From Holothuria scabra (lineage: Eukaryota > Echinodermata > Holothuroidea > Aspidochirotida > Holothuriidae), in contig CM074195.1 in NCBI GenBank assembly GCA_037179385.1, forward strand, positions 25,442,087-25,506,086: a stretch of 64,000 nucleotides of DNA. Reading direction: 5' to 3'. A program made the position numbers and the translations under genes. Under the pieces are notes generated by a model. The model did no database searches. It was not told the DNA's origin and worked only from the letters and a program-made list of their open reading frames with translations. Positions 10,621-23,193 of this stretch are shown here, in pieces. Position 1 is the first letter of the stretch. The number at the start of each line of letters is the position of its first letter.

Positions 10621-11135
10621 TGTCGAATTATCTGTCTGTTGTTTGTCAGTCTAGCTATGTATGGCTTTTATGGAGGTCATCTGGAAAGACAAAATTATTT
10701 TTTGAACATGCTAGTATAACATTTGAAAAGAAAATAATGGTGCATGATGGCACTCTTTGAAACGAAACATTTATGCATCATCGAAACCTCAATGCATTTT
10801 TGCATTCTGGCTTATTCTAAATGTTTCGCTTTTTCTGCAAGGAAGAACAATTGTATGCCATAAATTACTCAGTTTTTCAAATGAAACTGCGCACTAAAAA
10901 GGGTGAAAAGTATTCGTTTTTTGCCAGCCATGCTACACAAGACACAATTCCAGTCTATGCCCTCCGCAAACATTGTACATTCAAAACATTTTTACACCTC
11001 AATAACTAAAGTCTTCATCGACCACACTACTCAACTGACAGGATTGAAAGGTATCTGATGATGGGTGTATATGAGAGCATTTTTCAGTAGGGTTGGCTAT
11101 GGCTGATGTCCTGCCTGAAATATGAAGTCTTTCCC
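10621..11135. other. No feature recognised
   Basis: AT-rich with no supported gene. A near-palindromic stretch with ATGCATCAT lies around 10740-10785. Confidence 0.4.
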
Positions 11136-11870
11136 GAAAGACTAAGCGGAGCGCCACCTTTCATTGGCGCGGAGCTATTACAGAAAATTTTGGTACAAAA
11201 TTGCGACCCCTCAGACAAGCCGGAAATGGCATTTCTTGGGCTTGCAAATAGTGGCTAAGCAGCACGGAGGTTAGACATTTTCATGGGAAAAGAGCAAACA
11301 CCCAAATTTTACGATTTTTCTTTTAAGTGTCAACACTACTGTATTAGGGAGCGTAATCTTTTGCCCCTTTTAGCAAATATTTGTGGATATGGACCCTGTA
11401 TTAGCAGGAAGTTTTTGAATTCTGGCTTTTCCTGTAAAGACATTCAATAAGTTTGGGGATTACTGAAAGAATCTGCACTTTCTATGTTTGTAAGCAGGCA
11501 AACCTGAGAATGATTGCACAACGAATAAACATCGTTGTTGCTAAGACCTACAGAAATGACACCGTTCAATGACAGTTTACCAAAAGTGATTTAAGAGTGA
11601 GCACTACTGTATTTCGAATTACGCTTTGCGGCGGCGCGAATCGCGCCTAAGAAAAGTTTGCGTTTTGGAACAATCTGTTTACAGAAATGGAGCTTGTATT
11701 GGAAAGAATTCGGAGAGAAATTCAGAGAATTACAAAATGAAAAGTACATTGCCCACTGAATACAAAAGTTACAGCTGATCGTGCGCATTCTACAATCTTT
11801 TAGATTTTTTCTATGAAAATTTTACAGTGACTGCCATAAGGCGATGCTTTACAGATTTCGGGCAATTTAA
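11136..11870. repeat. Mosaic of dispersed repeats
   Basis: Begins with a copy of the hairpin motif (GCGCCACC, a spacer, then TTGGCGCGG). It continues with AAAATTTTGG, CAGACAAGCCGGAAATGGCA and AAGTGTCAACACTACTGTAT blocks and ends near 11650 with GGCGCGAATCGCGCC. The blocks recur through 12.6-15.5 kb, 20-21.4 kb and 52.5-53.2 kb. Confidence 0.5.
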
Positions 11871-11879
11871 TTACGTTAC

Positions 11880-12249
11880 CTTTAATGTTTAAAACTTTCA
11901 AAAGCGTCTGATAGTTGGAAACTCGATTGAATTTCTTGAGAGTAGAAACAAGGGAGGCGTAACCAGAGAAACTAGTTGAACGTCGTGCAGTCCATATGCT
12001 GTGGGGTCGGAATGTCACGCCACCTGTGTGTACGGGCGGTAAGTGTAGTAATGTTCTTGAATAAAAAAATATGTCGGAGCGCCTATGGGACAATATTCCA
12101 GGGTGACAATTGCGGAATGTGCGAATGGGGGAAAACATGACTTGCATGAAACAGGGGGAACGAAGATTTTTGGTCATCATTGCATTGATACATAAAGATT
12201 TGAAGACATAAAAAGGGGTTTTCTGACCCGGAAGTGGGCGCGGAAGCAT
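11880..12249 (-). CDS. Candidate first exon, mitochondrial-targeted
   Basis: On the minus strand a 149-codon frame opens at an ATG at 12249. The first 59 residues contain no Asp or Glu and many Arg, Lys and His (for example KNLRSPCFMQVMFSPIRTFR), which is what a mitochondrial presequence looks like. The ATG lies among ETS-type sites (CGGAAGT just before it, ACTTCCGG just after), typical of start regions of housekeeping genes for mitochondrial proteins. A plausible donor, AAAG followed by GTAACG, ends the exon at 11880. The residues before it read KKFNRVSNYQTLLKVLNIK. No downstream exon was found and the protein is not recognised. A chance frame in GC-richer DNA is the alternative. Confidence 0.35.
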
Positions 12250-12575
12250 ACTTCCGCCCCTCTCATATGTTACTGGGAGACTGTATCCCCATCCCCCCCC
12301 GCTTCCAACGAATATGTTTCACGATCCCCTTTACTGTATGGTAAATGAATTAAAAATGACGGCATTCTTTACGTGTAAGACCCTCAGTCCATGCTGAACC
12401 AACTATACTTTATTAGCATAGGCCTATATATAAACTATTAACAGTAAGCTCTTCTAGACAAAGCCAGGGGAACACTCAAAGTTGGTTCGCGTGAATCACC
12501 ACTTCGGGTTTTATGTCAGAGGCGGATCCAGGAATTGTGGCGGAATGGATGAATATGGGGGGAGGTTAAACGTCA
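12250..12575. other. Possible upstream region of the 11880-12249 exon
   Basis: Immediately upstream (minus strand) of the candidate exon, with GAGGGGCGGAAGT next to the ATG and a C-run near 12291. Beyond that nothing is recognised. Confidence 0.3.
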
Positions 12576-13141
12576 GCATGACTAGGCGGAGTGCTACCAT
12601 CATAATTGGCGCGTTAGCGTACAAGATTTTTTTTTTTTTCTACTTTACGAACCCTCCAGATGGCCTAAAATGGCACTTCCCGAATGGAAAAAGATGAAAA
12701 ATTTGTGCAAACATTTTTGTTTGTACATGCAATGACAAAACAGAATTAGATGAAAATGTCATATTTTGAATCTAGCACTTTCAATTTTCACTTCCCCTGG
12801 TCTAATATACATTTATGTCTCAGGCATATAAAGTTATGTCCTGAATGTCGTCATAAGAGGATAAACACATGGAGAGGCGTAAGGACGGAAGCATTTAAGT
12901 TTGGGGAGCGGGCGGAGAAACCTCTCTGCCCGTAAAATGCAATAGACTATTGAACAAAAGACTTGCTAAGCAAATCGCTACCACCATGCAGTTGACGCGG
13001 ATCGTTCAGAAAATTTTGGAAATCGCAACCCCTCAGCCAATTGAAATAAGTTACATTTGCGAAGCTTGTAAACAGAATTTATACCGTCGCTATTCTGTAA
13101 TCCTGTTCGAAAGACTGACCGGCACTTGCACCATCGGTTGG
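12576..13141. repeat. Dispersed hairpin-motif repeat and flanks
   Basis: 12576-12690 is a diverged copy of the hairpin-motif family (AGGCGGAGTGCTACCATC, TTGGCGCG, then a T-run and CAGATGGCC). The rest has no recognised feature. Confidence 0.45.
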
Positions 13142-13182
13142 ACCAGGGAGTTGCTCTAGGGTTGCTCTAGCAACTCCCTGGT
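13142..13182. repeat. Perfect 14-bp stem hairpin
   Basis: ACCAGGGAGTTGCT at 13142-13155 is followed after 13 bp by its exact reverse complement at 13169-13182. It interrupts a copy of the dispersed hairpin-motif repeat and may be a local inverted duplication. Confidence 0.75.
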
Positions 13183-15766
13183 TGGACGGAGCGTGTAGAA
13201 AATTTTGAAAAATCGCAACACCACAAACAGCCGGAAATGCATTACCTCGGACTCGTTGGCAGATTGAAAGCAGTCGTTATTTTGAACTTTCGTTTTGCAA
13301 TGAAATATTTAAATCAATAGGATGAAAAAGTAGGAAATGATCGGAAATTTGCCTAACAATCTTTAGGAGATATTTAGTGTGAAGTAGGGAACATTGAGGG
13401 ATATAAGGGGAGTTGTGTCATTAAGCAAGTATGAAACATAACACTAAGCCATATTTTGACTGGAATAGGGCCTCTGATGTATTTTATGAAGAAAAGAGTT
13501 CAACCTTTTTTCAAAGGTGGGGGCGGGCTTCGGCCTCTTTCCCTAAATCCAACCCTATATGTGACAGCCTCATTGAGTATAACATGCTTAACGTCATGAC
13601 TGTTATAATTGATTTTGAACTCGTACTCGTACCAAAAATGTATTTCATAATTTACCTTTTTCTCTTTATCGACAAAATCTTTCACAGTATTAACATGTAA
13701 TAAACTTCTGTATATTGGAAACATACTCTGCCATTCAATATCCTGCTCAAATTTCCATGCTGTAATGCAAAAGGAGACAGAAATTCCAACAAAAAAAGAA
13801 AAATTGTCGCGAGCTTCGCGCGCATGGGTCATGCTACCCATTGCAGGCTACAGATATGTGTTACCTCATTGTGTCACTACTGATTTTATAACCTTTCGCC
13901 GGTGCCGCTCTCTCATATCAGACTCCCTCGTTAGCCCCACATGTCGTTCGTAAAAATCCCCCCCCCCCCCCCCCCTCCGATATCTGACACAGATAGCCGC
14001 CCTTGTTTTCCTGTGGGTGGGAGCTTGCAATGGAGAAAACTTCGACTAGCTTTTAGAGGCCCAGTGAAATTTGTTGATTTAGTGTGGAAGCCAATAGGTA
14101 GCCGGAGTTTTAGGGCCAAGTTTCTAACTACTTGGTATTAGTCGAGTCGGTCACGGTCTTTTTCCTAGTTGTTGCTCACTGGCTTGTTTTCCCAACTTCA
14201 TTGCTTGAGCAACAAGCACAATGGCCGTAGATTCCATTTTAAGTCTTTGGACGATGACCAGCATGTGTTTGGAGATCGATTTTCCCAAAATTAAGACAGT
14301 AAGAGGAGGACAATACCAAACTACCAAAGTGGATTCCAACCTTTAGTCCATGGAAGTTGCTGCTTGGAAAGGCGGGGTGCCCTATTTTCTGGGGGTAAAC
14401 AGGGCGTCGTAACTCCTTGGTGTACCTCGAAATGCTTAGGGTTTTTAAATGGATTTCAGACAAAATCTCATGACATCTTTGCAAAAATTGTGCCAATAGA
14501 CAAGACACCTCTGGGAACAAAAGTGATCTAAGCAGAAGTCCACAATTGGTTGGCTCGGGATGCAGAAACTTTTGAACAATCCTAGAACAGCCGGATATGG
14601 CATTTGTAAGTAGAATCTAATCAATCCTCACTTGGAAATTACCTTTGCAAAAATGTTCAATTCAATAAAACATAAGGAAGTTGCAAAACGATCGGAAAAT
14701 TACCGGCTATAATGTTACTATGCCATTTTCGTGGAAAATTTGGGGCACCGCTATACACAGGAGGAACGCTATGGTCAACAGTACTACAGGTTGCCAATTG
14801 CCACATGTCTACGATTTACTATTCTTAGTGCCGAAAATAGAATTCTTCCGGGCAGCAGGAAGGAGATGCGAGCACAAAAATTTTTCAACTTTTTTTTAAG
14901 TGTGAACAGTGTTCTATCAGAAACGTAATTTGCAACGCGCGAATCTCAAAGAAACCCCTGCCTTTTCCAACAAATATCTGAAAATTTGGCGCCGGTATTG
15001 CAAAACATTTTGAAATCTGGATTTCCTGAGAGGAAATTTGAAAGGTTGTGTGGATTGAGATTCTCTTACGACATTTGTAGTGTTTCCGAAACTTTGCCTT
15101 TTTCAGAAAAATATTTTAAAGTCAAACGAGTGTGATTGATGAAATTTGGATTTCTATGGAAGAAAGTTTTCGAAAACAGCACTGTAGATGGCCGGTGTCA
15201 CTTAATGATCTGGTGTCAAACTGAATATGACTGGTTTTTTTTTTTTTTTTTTTTTTTTCATTTCCAGAACTAGGGAATATTTCCTAACTTTGTTGCCTTT
15301 TATAGACAAGTATTTGGACAAAATTTGGAATTTCATGTACGAAAATTTAGGACAACATTAATGTAGTCGACATATGTCACTTAGTGATGTGATTTCCAAA
15401 ACTGATTTATGAGTGGACACTGCTGCATTAGGGATTGCAATTTGCCCTGTTCTAAGCGCCGCAAATGAATTGCATAATAATTTCTTGAACATTGCCAGTG
15501 AGCCAAAACTGGAAAAAGGGCCGTGGCAGGGCTCGACTTGAACCAATAGGTTGGAAAGTGTGCCGTAAAACTCTAACTATCTATGCTATCATTGGTATAC
15601 ACATATTACCCGAAACAATTTGCCCGAAATGGTACAATGTTAAGACTAAAGTTGCAAAGAGGGAATGTTTTCAATTGCAAGATGTCAGCTAGTGGCAGAC
15701 GAAAGGGTTTACAGGGGCGTCCCCTTTAAATCACATGTATAACCAAGTAAACAAATTTCCTGACTA
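13183..15766. repeat. Mosaic of degenerate dispersed repeats
   Basis: Contains a C16-type run near 13959, a SINE-like copy at 14095-14270 (plus) and another at 15505-15590 (minus), and a T24 run at 15235-15258. Repeated blocks such as CAGCCGGATATGGCATTT and AAGTGTGAACAGTGTTC are shared with 11.1-11.9 kb and 20-21 kb. No gene is supported. Confidence 0.5.
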
Positions 15767-15864
15767 AAGCCCCGCCAACACGATCACACATTTGTTCAAA
15801 ACCTTTTCATACATTTATTGGTTGTTGGTTCACGGACAAATGTTTGATCCTGCCGACGGGGCTT
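15767..15864. repeat. 98-bp MITE
   Basis: AAGCCCCGCCAACACGATCA at the left end and the near-complement TGATCCTGCCGACGGGGCTT at the right form inverted arms of about 30 bp with few mismatches around a short loop. Confidence 0.7.
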
Positions 15865-16679
15865 AACTCTGTATGAAATTGCGCCATCTGATCTAATGAT
15901 GCATTATTGACGATAGTGCAGAATGATTACGGTATCTTGAAGGACAAGGGCGTCATAAATGTAAGTTAACTTTAAGGTCTTTGTTTTTCGAGAATTTACA
16001 GTATATCGAGTGGTTCTTAAACTGAGGGTCGTAATCCATAAGGGGTCGTTTGGAGTCATATGAAAGGATTGATAGAGGGTAGACACATTTTAGAAACAAT
16101 ATGTGTGTCAATCACTGATAGCAGAGATGGAACAATTATGTCATGAGTAATCTAGCCTACCTATACCTTCAGTGGTTTGGACTCGGACTTGGACTTGAGC
16201 TTGTTGGACTCGACTACAGTCCTAATTGAAGAATTACATTGTTATTTAAAGGTTTGAATGAATCGTGATCGGAATAAAATGTTAGTTTTTCCCCACATCA
16301 TCTTTTGCTTGGTCTAGTCCCACTTACTAGCGTGTTTTGTCACTAGGTGTTGTTGCCATACTGACTGGCGCAATTTCAGCGATCACAATCGCTCAGTTAT
16401 GTAAAACACATAGGTAGCTACATCGGCTGATTTCGTCAATTTTTGTATCAGGTCACCGTAGTATGATGTGACTAATGCATTGACGATGGACGTTTGTGTG
16501 AATTTCCATAGTCTCAATTCAACTACGTATTAAATAATTAAACCAATATTCTGGTTAACCCTTCTCCTTAGTCATATAGTCTCCTGTGGAACAAGTGTAT
16601 AAAGACGACATCCAAGCCCTGTGTTGACACTTTATGATAAACAATCCAACATTACGGTAAATAGTTTGAGTATTTAAAT
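15865..16679. other. Flank before duplicated unit 1
   Basis: No gene recognised. GGACTCGGACTTGGACTTGA near 16177 is a short hexamer-like repeat. Confidence 0.4.
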
Positions 16680-16779
16680 CGATTTCCTGTAAAAGTGCTA
16701 TCATTTTGTGTTATCTTTTCCAGCGATGATAATTACTTTGATAAATATTTTTATTCCGGTGTTATCCTTTCAGATTTTC

Positions 16780-18521
16780 ATGATAATGCAGATACAATCC
16801 CTGACATTGTTGCTGTGCCTTTGGGTGGTGTTAGAAATTAGCACCTGTGAGAGATTAGATTTCAATTTTTTACCCAAGATGAGAATTGGTTACAAGAAGG
16901 AATATTTCTTGAGCTGTATTGCCAACAAGATACAACAAACGACATCAATATTGAGTTAACTAATCAGCGTATCATTGTAGAAGGATCACACTTAGTACAT
17001 GGAGTAACTGACGGATATGATTTTCATAAGAATTCAACAGTGAGCGTTTTTGTTATCAAGGCATTGAGCAGGAATGACGATGGGAACTACTACTGCAGTG
17101 AAGCTGGACGAAATATAAAAGCTCTTTCAGTGAAAGTTTTGTACGGTCCCTCAGATAAGAATCCACAATGTTTGTCTAACTACGTTTCACCTGTTATATT
17201 TGATTATTTACGTCAGGAGTATATCAATTTTACTTGCATAACCGATGAAGGAAACCCACCTGCTTCTGTTAAAGCTGACATTTTTCTATCAAAGACTAAT
17301 TCTACTAACATTACAGATATCTGCTCCGAGAATGAAAAAGTTGGTAAGAGCACGTCTTTCAGCTGTCATATGAACGAATCTCTTAACAATGCAACGTTTC
17401 ATTGTAATGCTACACAGCAGTTTCCCAACCCATAAAATGGAGGGTACAGTGGTTCTTGTTCCTTCGGACCATTGTATTTCCTTTCCAGTTTCTCAATAAA
17501 AGTTAATGAGGCAAACGTGACCGTAAAGCTAGGACAAAATTTTAATCTGACGTGCACCACTAACGTCCCCGAGGTCGATATAAAGTGGATTGGTATTCCT
17601 GAAGATTGGGGTACAATGTGACGAGAGATAACTATTTCAGTTTTGTGTGGATTGAAAATGTAAACCAACAATCGACGTCAGAGATCAACGTGCACTGTAT
17701 TGGTTACTATGGTAACAAGAATATTACAGATAGTGTAAAAATTAATATTTTAAACCCACAATCAGGTAAATCTGTACAAGTTATACTTGGTATTTCAACT
17801 TTTGTAATAGTAATTTTTATACTAGCTTTTATCGTTTTCGTTTTCTTTGAGAAAGCAACATAGACACCCCAGTACATCAAAGGCGGTGTGTGGTGTAACT
17901 GATATCTGAGTTTGTCACATGATCTGTGCCCTAAAATGAGCTAAGCTTTCATTGTATTCACACTGCGTGAAAAGCAATTACCACATGCTTGATTGACTTG
18001 TTAGCTAACCTCAAATGTTACGTAAGTTTTTGTGTATTTTACTATATCTGTTACTGTCAATCGATTAATCAGACGTGAAATGTGACAATATCAAGTGTGG
18101 GTGTGGTGAGCCTCATTTCCTCCCTGAGGTGATAAGAGGTAATCAGGCAGAGAAGGAGAATGTAACAAAAAGGAAGAAGGAACGTTTCATTATGTCAAAA
18201 CGTGTGAGATATGTAATCTTGGACATGAGTCAACTTCAGATCAACAGCAAGCACAAAGTACTGAATTTAACACTTTCGAAGAAAATGCAATAACAGTAGA
18301 ACAGAATAAAAGCAACGCAAACAACACTGCCATTGAATCATGTCGAGGGCACGAAGAGAACAATTCAGATACCACTGGCAGACTGGTGATCAACTGCAGG
18401 ATGTGTAAATCCCGTTTATGAATCTGCGACAATTGCCGCAAATATCGAAGTAATTAAACAAGATGACAATCAGTACGCAGCGATAAGCAAAAGACATATA
18501 CTTAGTCGGATTGGCGTGTAA
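16780..18521 (+). pseudogene. Decayed Ig-superfamily receptor copy
   Basis: Paralogue of the intact gene at 39151-40467. Signal peptide (MIMQIQSLTLLLCLWVVLEI), first-domain DDGNYYC motif, second and third Ig-like domains, transmembrane segment and an NPVY tail motif are all traceable. The frame is broken by an indel in the T-run between about 16862 and 16885, a stop at 17433-17435 where the intact gene reads His, and a one-base loss in a G-run at 17607-17611. Further shifts lie in the tail around 18385-18420. About 350 bp (roughly 17840-18190) between the membrane segment and the tail are absent from the intact copy; this may be an intron or an insertion. Without it the frame stops at 17861-17863 right after the membrane segment. 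Sequencing error could explain single indels but hardly all of them. Confidence 0.85.
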
Positions 18522-18689
18522 TTTACCTTATCAACAATTTTCAGGAAAATCATCAACTTATGACCCCATAAAATGAAATGGATCGTTAATATGTAACATT
18601 GTTAATTATTACTTATGCCACATCTTTAAGACTTTTTTTTTCAAAATTTCTATGCCCTGTTAAATGGCAAATTACTCAAACGCAATCAA

Positions 18690-18902
18690 ATAATGTAAGG
18701 ATTTTTAGGACAATTTTTAATGTCAATAACTTAATGAAAGTGTTTAAGGATACAACTACATGAACATGCATATAATTATCATGATTACTCAAGTTTCATA
18801 TCCAACAGTTACCGGAAAAGTTAACATTTTGAATTTGTGGTGTCTTTAACAGCTGTAAAAATTTAATGAATTTCTTGAACCAACTCAACGAGCCGCTTTA
18901 AA
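18690..18902 (-). repeat. Relic of the AGCGGCTCATTGAG MITE family
   Basis: Ends with CAACTCAACGAGCCGCTTTAA and shares interior blocks (CAAGTTTCATATCC, GAATTTGTGGTGTC) with the copy at 40837-41165. An internal part is missing. Both relics lie at the same place in the two duplicated units, so the insertion predates the duplication. Confidence 0.6.
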
Positions 18903-21149
18903 TAATCAACATGTCATACCAATCGAAATTTTACATTTGTTTATTACTTGCAAATTCAATTTACACAATCCAATAACAGCTATGGATACGCTTAAAAGCT
19001 TGGGCAGGAAGTTTCATTGGGTGTTGGGCCTAGTCTTTAAGTTATAAAAGGTGAGAAGTATCAGTACACATGTTCACCTATAAATTTGAAAAATTTGAAA
19101 ATTGTAATACTTAGCTGCTGCTTCAAAATAAGTTTGGTGGACTGCTCGGTTAACGTGGGTTCGAGAGATGTAACGGTACCCTAAGGATTTCTTATTTTTT
19201 TGTAACATGTAAAGTTGTTCATCATTTGCAAAATTCTCCTGCGTTCCCTTGACCCCGTTTTTCTTCCATAGGGCACAGTAAAGGAACATAGCCCTACCGT
19301 ATAAGAACAAGAATATGGTTTTTGGACATACATTCCTTTTTCTTTGGTGCTGATGGTCTCCACGACCGGAACAAGTGTCATTTCAAGTGTTTTACTACCG
19401 TACATATATGGTGTCAGTTTTATTGACAGTATTTAAATGATCATGGAGTAAGCAGATAAAGGGAAACTTTAAACAAAAAATTGAGTTTCACATGTGGAAG
19501 AGGAATCACCCCGTGTGGTGAAATTGTCATTAAACTCGAATGTTTATTTCTCGAGATATCAGCAAATGAAGTTACTAGACTTGTATTCAAAAAGTGATCT
19601 TAGTGTTCCCAGTCCCTCATTTTGACAAGGACTGTGGGAAGTGTCATGTGCAATATAATGCAATATTGATACAAAAATATCATGTTTATATGATTCATTT
19701 TAACTGCATAAGGTTTTTACAATTTAATGTACAATTTAATTCTCGTAATTCACTGTATTCACATGTATTCCTTTCTTTATGTATTCATGCCGTAATACAT
19801 TTGATTTGCATTTGTGTTGTTATGACCTAAAGCCTGCATTTCCAATGGTCATTTGCAAAGTTTTGGAAATTTGCCATGAAAATTTGTGACAACAGTCAAT
19901 TAAATGTGGTTTTTCCTATTCAGCTTTCATAAAATTCCAATTCTCTCCAATACAAACTCCATGTTTGCAATTATCGTTTTAAAATACAAAATTTGCAGTG
20001 CGTTTCGTCCGCAGCAAGCTGTAAATCTTATGCAGTAGTGCTCGCTTATAAATGAGTTTGGTAAAAAAAATTAAGATGTCGTGTAGGAGCATCAATTCGT
20101 AGAAGGGCAGAAATTTTGGCGCGCTTAGTGCGTCGCAAATTGTGTCTCTGAAACAGTGGTGTTCACACTTTAAAAAATCGATAACTTTGGGTGCACTGCA
20201 GTCTGATACACATAGAGTTCTAATTTACACAGTGCAATCGCGAAGGAAGCTTTTGCTTCAAAGACGGTTAAAAAAGGGTTCATGGATGCATTACACTTGA
20301 GTGAAGTGAGAACGTGAACTTTCACATCCTCAATGGTCTCTGAGATCTGGTCTTTGGCCACTAGGCTGGCTTTCCATATCCTACCTCACATCTTTTCCGT
20401 TCAGTACAGGTTTCACTTTTCTGATATGTTCAGCCTCGCTGGCCCGATGCACCATGGTATCATTATTAAATCTTTGGGCAACTTTTTACTTCAATACCAT
20501 GGTGATGTCCACCATGGCTTTCCGCCATGTGCAAGTGTACTACCGACTTTAATGATTTTCTAAGTACAAGTCCCAATGTTCATTGAACCTCTCAGCAATA
20601 CTCCTAAATCTGTAGATGGGCAATTTCGTGACAAAGTGGACAAGGATGAAATTTTCAAGAAGATTTTTCTTCTCTCTAAGTTATATTTTTGATAAGCAAT
20701 ATATCAAAGTTTCAGAAACAAAACAAAAAAATTACAGTGACAAATTGAGCACAAAAATATCACCCACCGAACTCAACATTCTTTTCTAAGATAAATACAG
20801 TAAACAAGTGCTACAAGTTCCATGAATTTTAAATTTCGGTGTGATTTCTGATCGATACAGTGGTGTTCACACTTCGGAAAACTTCGCTTCTACTTACCAG
20901 CCCGAGACATGCCATTTCAGGCTGTCTGAGGGATCGCTATTTTTCAAAATTTTCTGTACGCGCCGCGCCAACTGAGGATAGTCTTTTGAGCGGGATTTTC
21001 ATAATCCAGACAGGAAACATTGGCCTACCGTACTCAAATGCTCTCATATATCACCAGATACCTTTCAACACTGTCAGTTGAGCAGTCTTGGAAATGGATT
21101 CTTTAGTTATTGAAGTGTAAAAATGAAATCAATGTCCAATGTTGCAGAG
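18903..21149. other. Non-coding part of unit 1 with dispersed repeats
   Basis: 19860-20170 carries the GCGCGC repeat blocks and 20950-20985 a minus-strand hairpin motif (GTACGCGCCGCGCCAACTGA). 20660-20810 aligns with 41790-41940 in unit 2. No gene is supported. Confidence 0.5.
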
Positions 21150-21395
21150 CAGTGACGTACCTACACGAGGCAAGGGGGAATTGCCCCTTGCTCAAAAAAA
21201 GTGAAAAATTCGGAAATTTACCATTTGAAACACTGGTCAAATACAGTGTGGTTTTCCCAAATTTTCCTTCATAAATTCGGAATTCTTCCTGATGAAAGCT
21301 CCATTGTAATTATCAGTTTTAAAGAAGGCAAAAATTTAGGCGCGCTTCGCGCGCTCTAAATTGCAACCCATAATGCGGTAAGTGGTTGCCCATAA
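21150..21395. repeat. GCGCGC-palindrome dispersed repeat
   Basis: Same block order as 4480-4870: GTGACGTACC near the start, GTGAAAAATTCGG, GATGAAAGCTCCATT, then TTAGGCGCGCTTCGCGCGC. Confidence 0.55.
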
Positions 21396-21869
21396 AGCAG
21401 TCAGTGATAAACTTTTCCAAGCCGCTACGGTACCGTTTCCCTAATTTTTTTCGCAATAGTCTTTTGATCTTTAAACATTTTGTCTTAAAAAGGCAACAAA
21501 GTTTCGGGAGCTCTTTGAAGGACGCCGAGAAGCCTCAATCCACACTCCTTAGATAACGGTATGTAACAACAACGATCTTCTTTAGTCACTGTCTCATATA
21601 TATGCTGAAAGGAAAGGCAGATTCTTCAATAGTCCCCAGAGACTTAACCTTATAGGAAACCCTGAATCTAAACTATTCTTATGCAATGCCATCTCCATAT
21701 TTAAGAATGTGTAAAGGGACCCGAATTTTCCGCGTGCTTCGTGCGCATTGCGCTCCTAATGGGCCTACAGTAGTGATTACAGATTACACTTAAAAAAATC
21801 AGATTTAAAAAAAAATAGTCTTGCTCGTAGAAAAGCGAACAAAATTAACATGAAAACGTACTTTTTAGT

Positions 21870-21942
21870 CAATGGGGTAGGGTGAGGTGCATGGTCCAAA
21901 ATTGTTCCGTCCCCCACTTTCATATTGCTTCCTACGCCACTG
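21870..21942. repeat. 73-bp mini-MITE, second copy
   Basis: CAATGGGGTAGGGTGAGG to CCTACGCCACTG, with the interior GGTCCAAAATTGTTCC and CCCCCACTTTCATATTGCTT matching the copy at 8435-8506. Confidence 0.55.
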
Positions 21943-23056
21943 ATAAAGGGTGCCAATATTCGGGCAAAATTTGATCTTGCTCTCCCCACAAAAGCTATCC
22001 CCGTATGCCTATGGTACACCTACCAGGCCGTGTAAACTGAATGTTGGATTTGTGTCACATTGTAAGTATGGTTTCCTCACGGTGATATCCTAAGCCATCA
22101 GACTTTATCACATACTAGCATGGACTAAAAACAGTTCAGCATCATTGGTAAATGTTACTCTCATGTCATGCAATGTCAATTTAAGTTACATCAGGGTCAA
22201 AAAACAGGAAATCACCTCTTACCTAAACAAAATGAACATTTTTGTCTTTTTCTATGTGTTGCAAATTTATTCAATAAATGTTCAAAAGACTTAAGTGCGA
22301 GACAGTTTTTAATGAGAGCTCTTGATACTGTAGGTACAATACTGAAAGGGTCTAGATGTTCTTCATTATTGTTTTATTGATGCATTGCAATTGCAAAATG
22401 AGTTTTGCAATGGGGAGTTGAATGTGATCGAAATTGCAGTAGGAGACTTGAGTGACTCCCAATATTTAAGAGTCGTGTACCTGTATCGGGAAATTACATG
22501 TACAGTATTTGAATTCCAAGATGTGAGTTTTATACATGCTTTTTGGGACCTGCAAAGTAACAGAGGAGTGGAGTTGCCTAGTAATAAAAGAATAATTATA
22601 AATTTTGACTGAATTGCTTTTGTACATTTATGAATGTTTGCAATAAATTTTCAAAATTACAAGTGATTTTGTGTTTGGTCAGTGGATCTTAAAATTGTTC
22701 TATTCTATTACAGTAGATAAAATGTTAAGCGAGTATCCGAGTAATTGTGGTAAAGGTAGTTCTTGAATTATTTAATTTAATTTCGTTAACTATCAGCGGA
22801 CGACCTAAAACCTTAGTGGAATAACATTTGAAACAAGTTCAATTAATTTGGCTCCAACAGAGGAGACGTTTGAATTTACCGTCGCTACCTATTTCATATT
22901 TTTATTCGGTAACGCGAATAACCAAAGTTTGCTTTCTCATCAAATAAAATAACAAAGGAAAGATTTAGTTGATTCTCTTCAGTCATTGAGTATGACTACT
23001 TAGAATATGAATCATTCAGAGAATCTGAGTTAATATTGCGTAGGTGTTCAAATTAC
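21943..23056. other. Non-coding part of unit 1
   Basis: 22290-22380 and 22430-23050 align with 42735-43500 in unit 2 with point changes and small indels. No shared open frame was found, so this looks like neutrally evolving flank. Confidence 0.55.
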
Positions 23057-23193
23057 AGCAGCCAGGGTGAAAAAATCTTGCCAAAGATGTAACGCGAGTA
23101 ACCGCGCAATTGCCCAGACGTTTCACCAATGTACATCCCCTGTACGCGGGGTACCACCACACTCTTTACAAAACACCTTATATACAACATTGC
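23057..23193 (-). mobile_element. Penelope-like GIY-YIG relic
   Basis: On the minus strand one frame reads MLYIRCFVKSVVV and then MYIGETSGQLRGYSRYIFGK. The overlapping frame gives NVVYKVFCKECGG before the shift. C-x2-C followed by YIGET-x3-LR is the start of the GIY-YIG endonuclease domain of Penelope-like retroelements. The reverse-transcriptase part was not found. The unit 2 counterpart is at 43500-43612, so the insertion predates the duplication. Confidence 0.5.
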
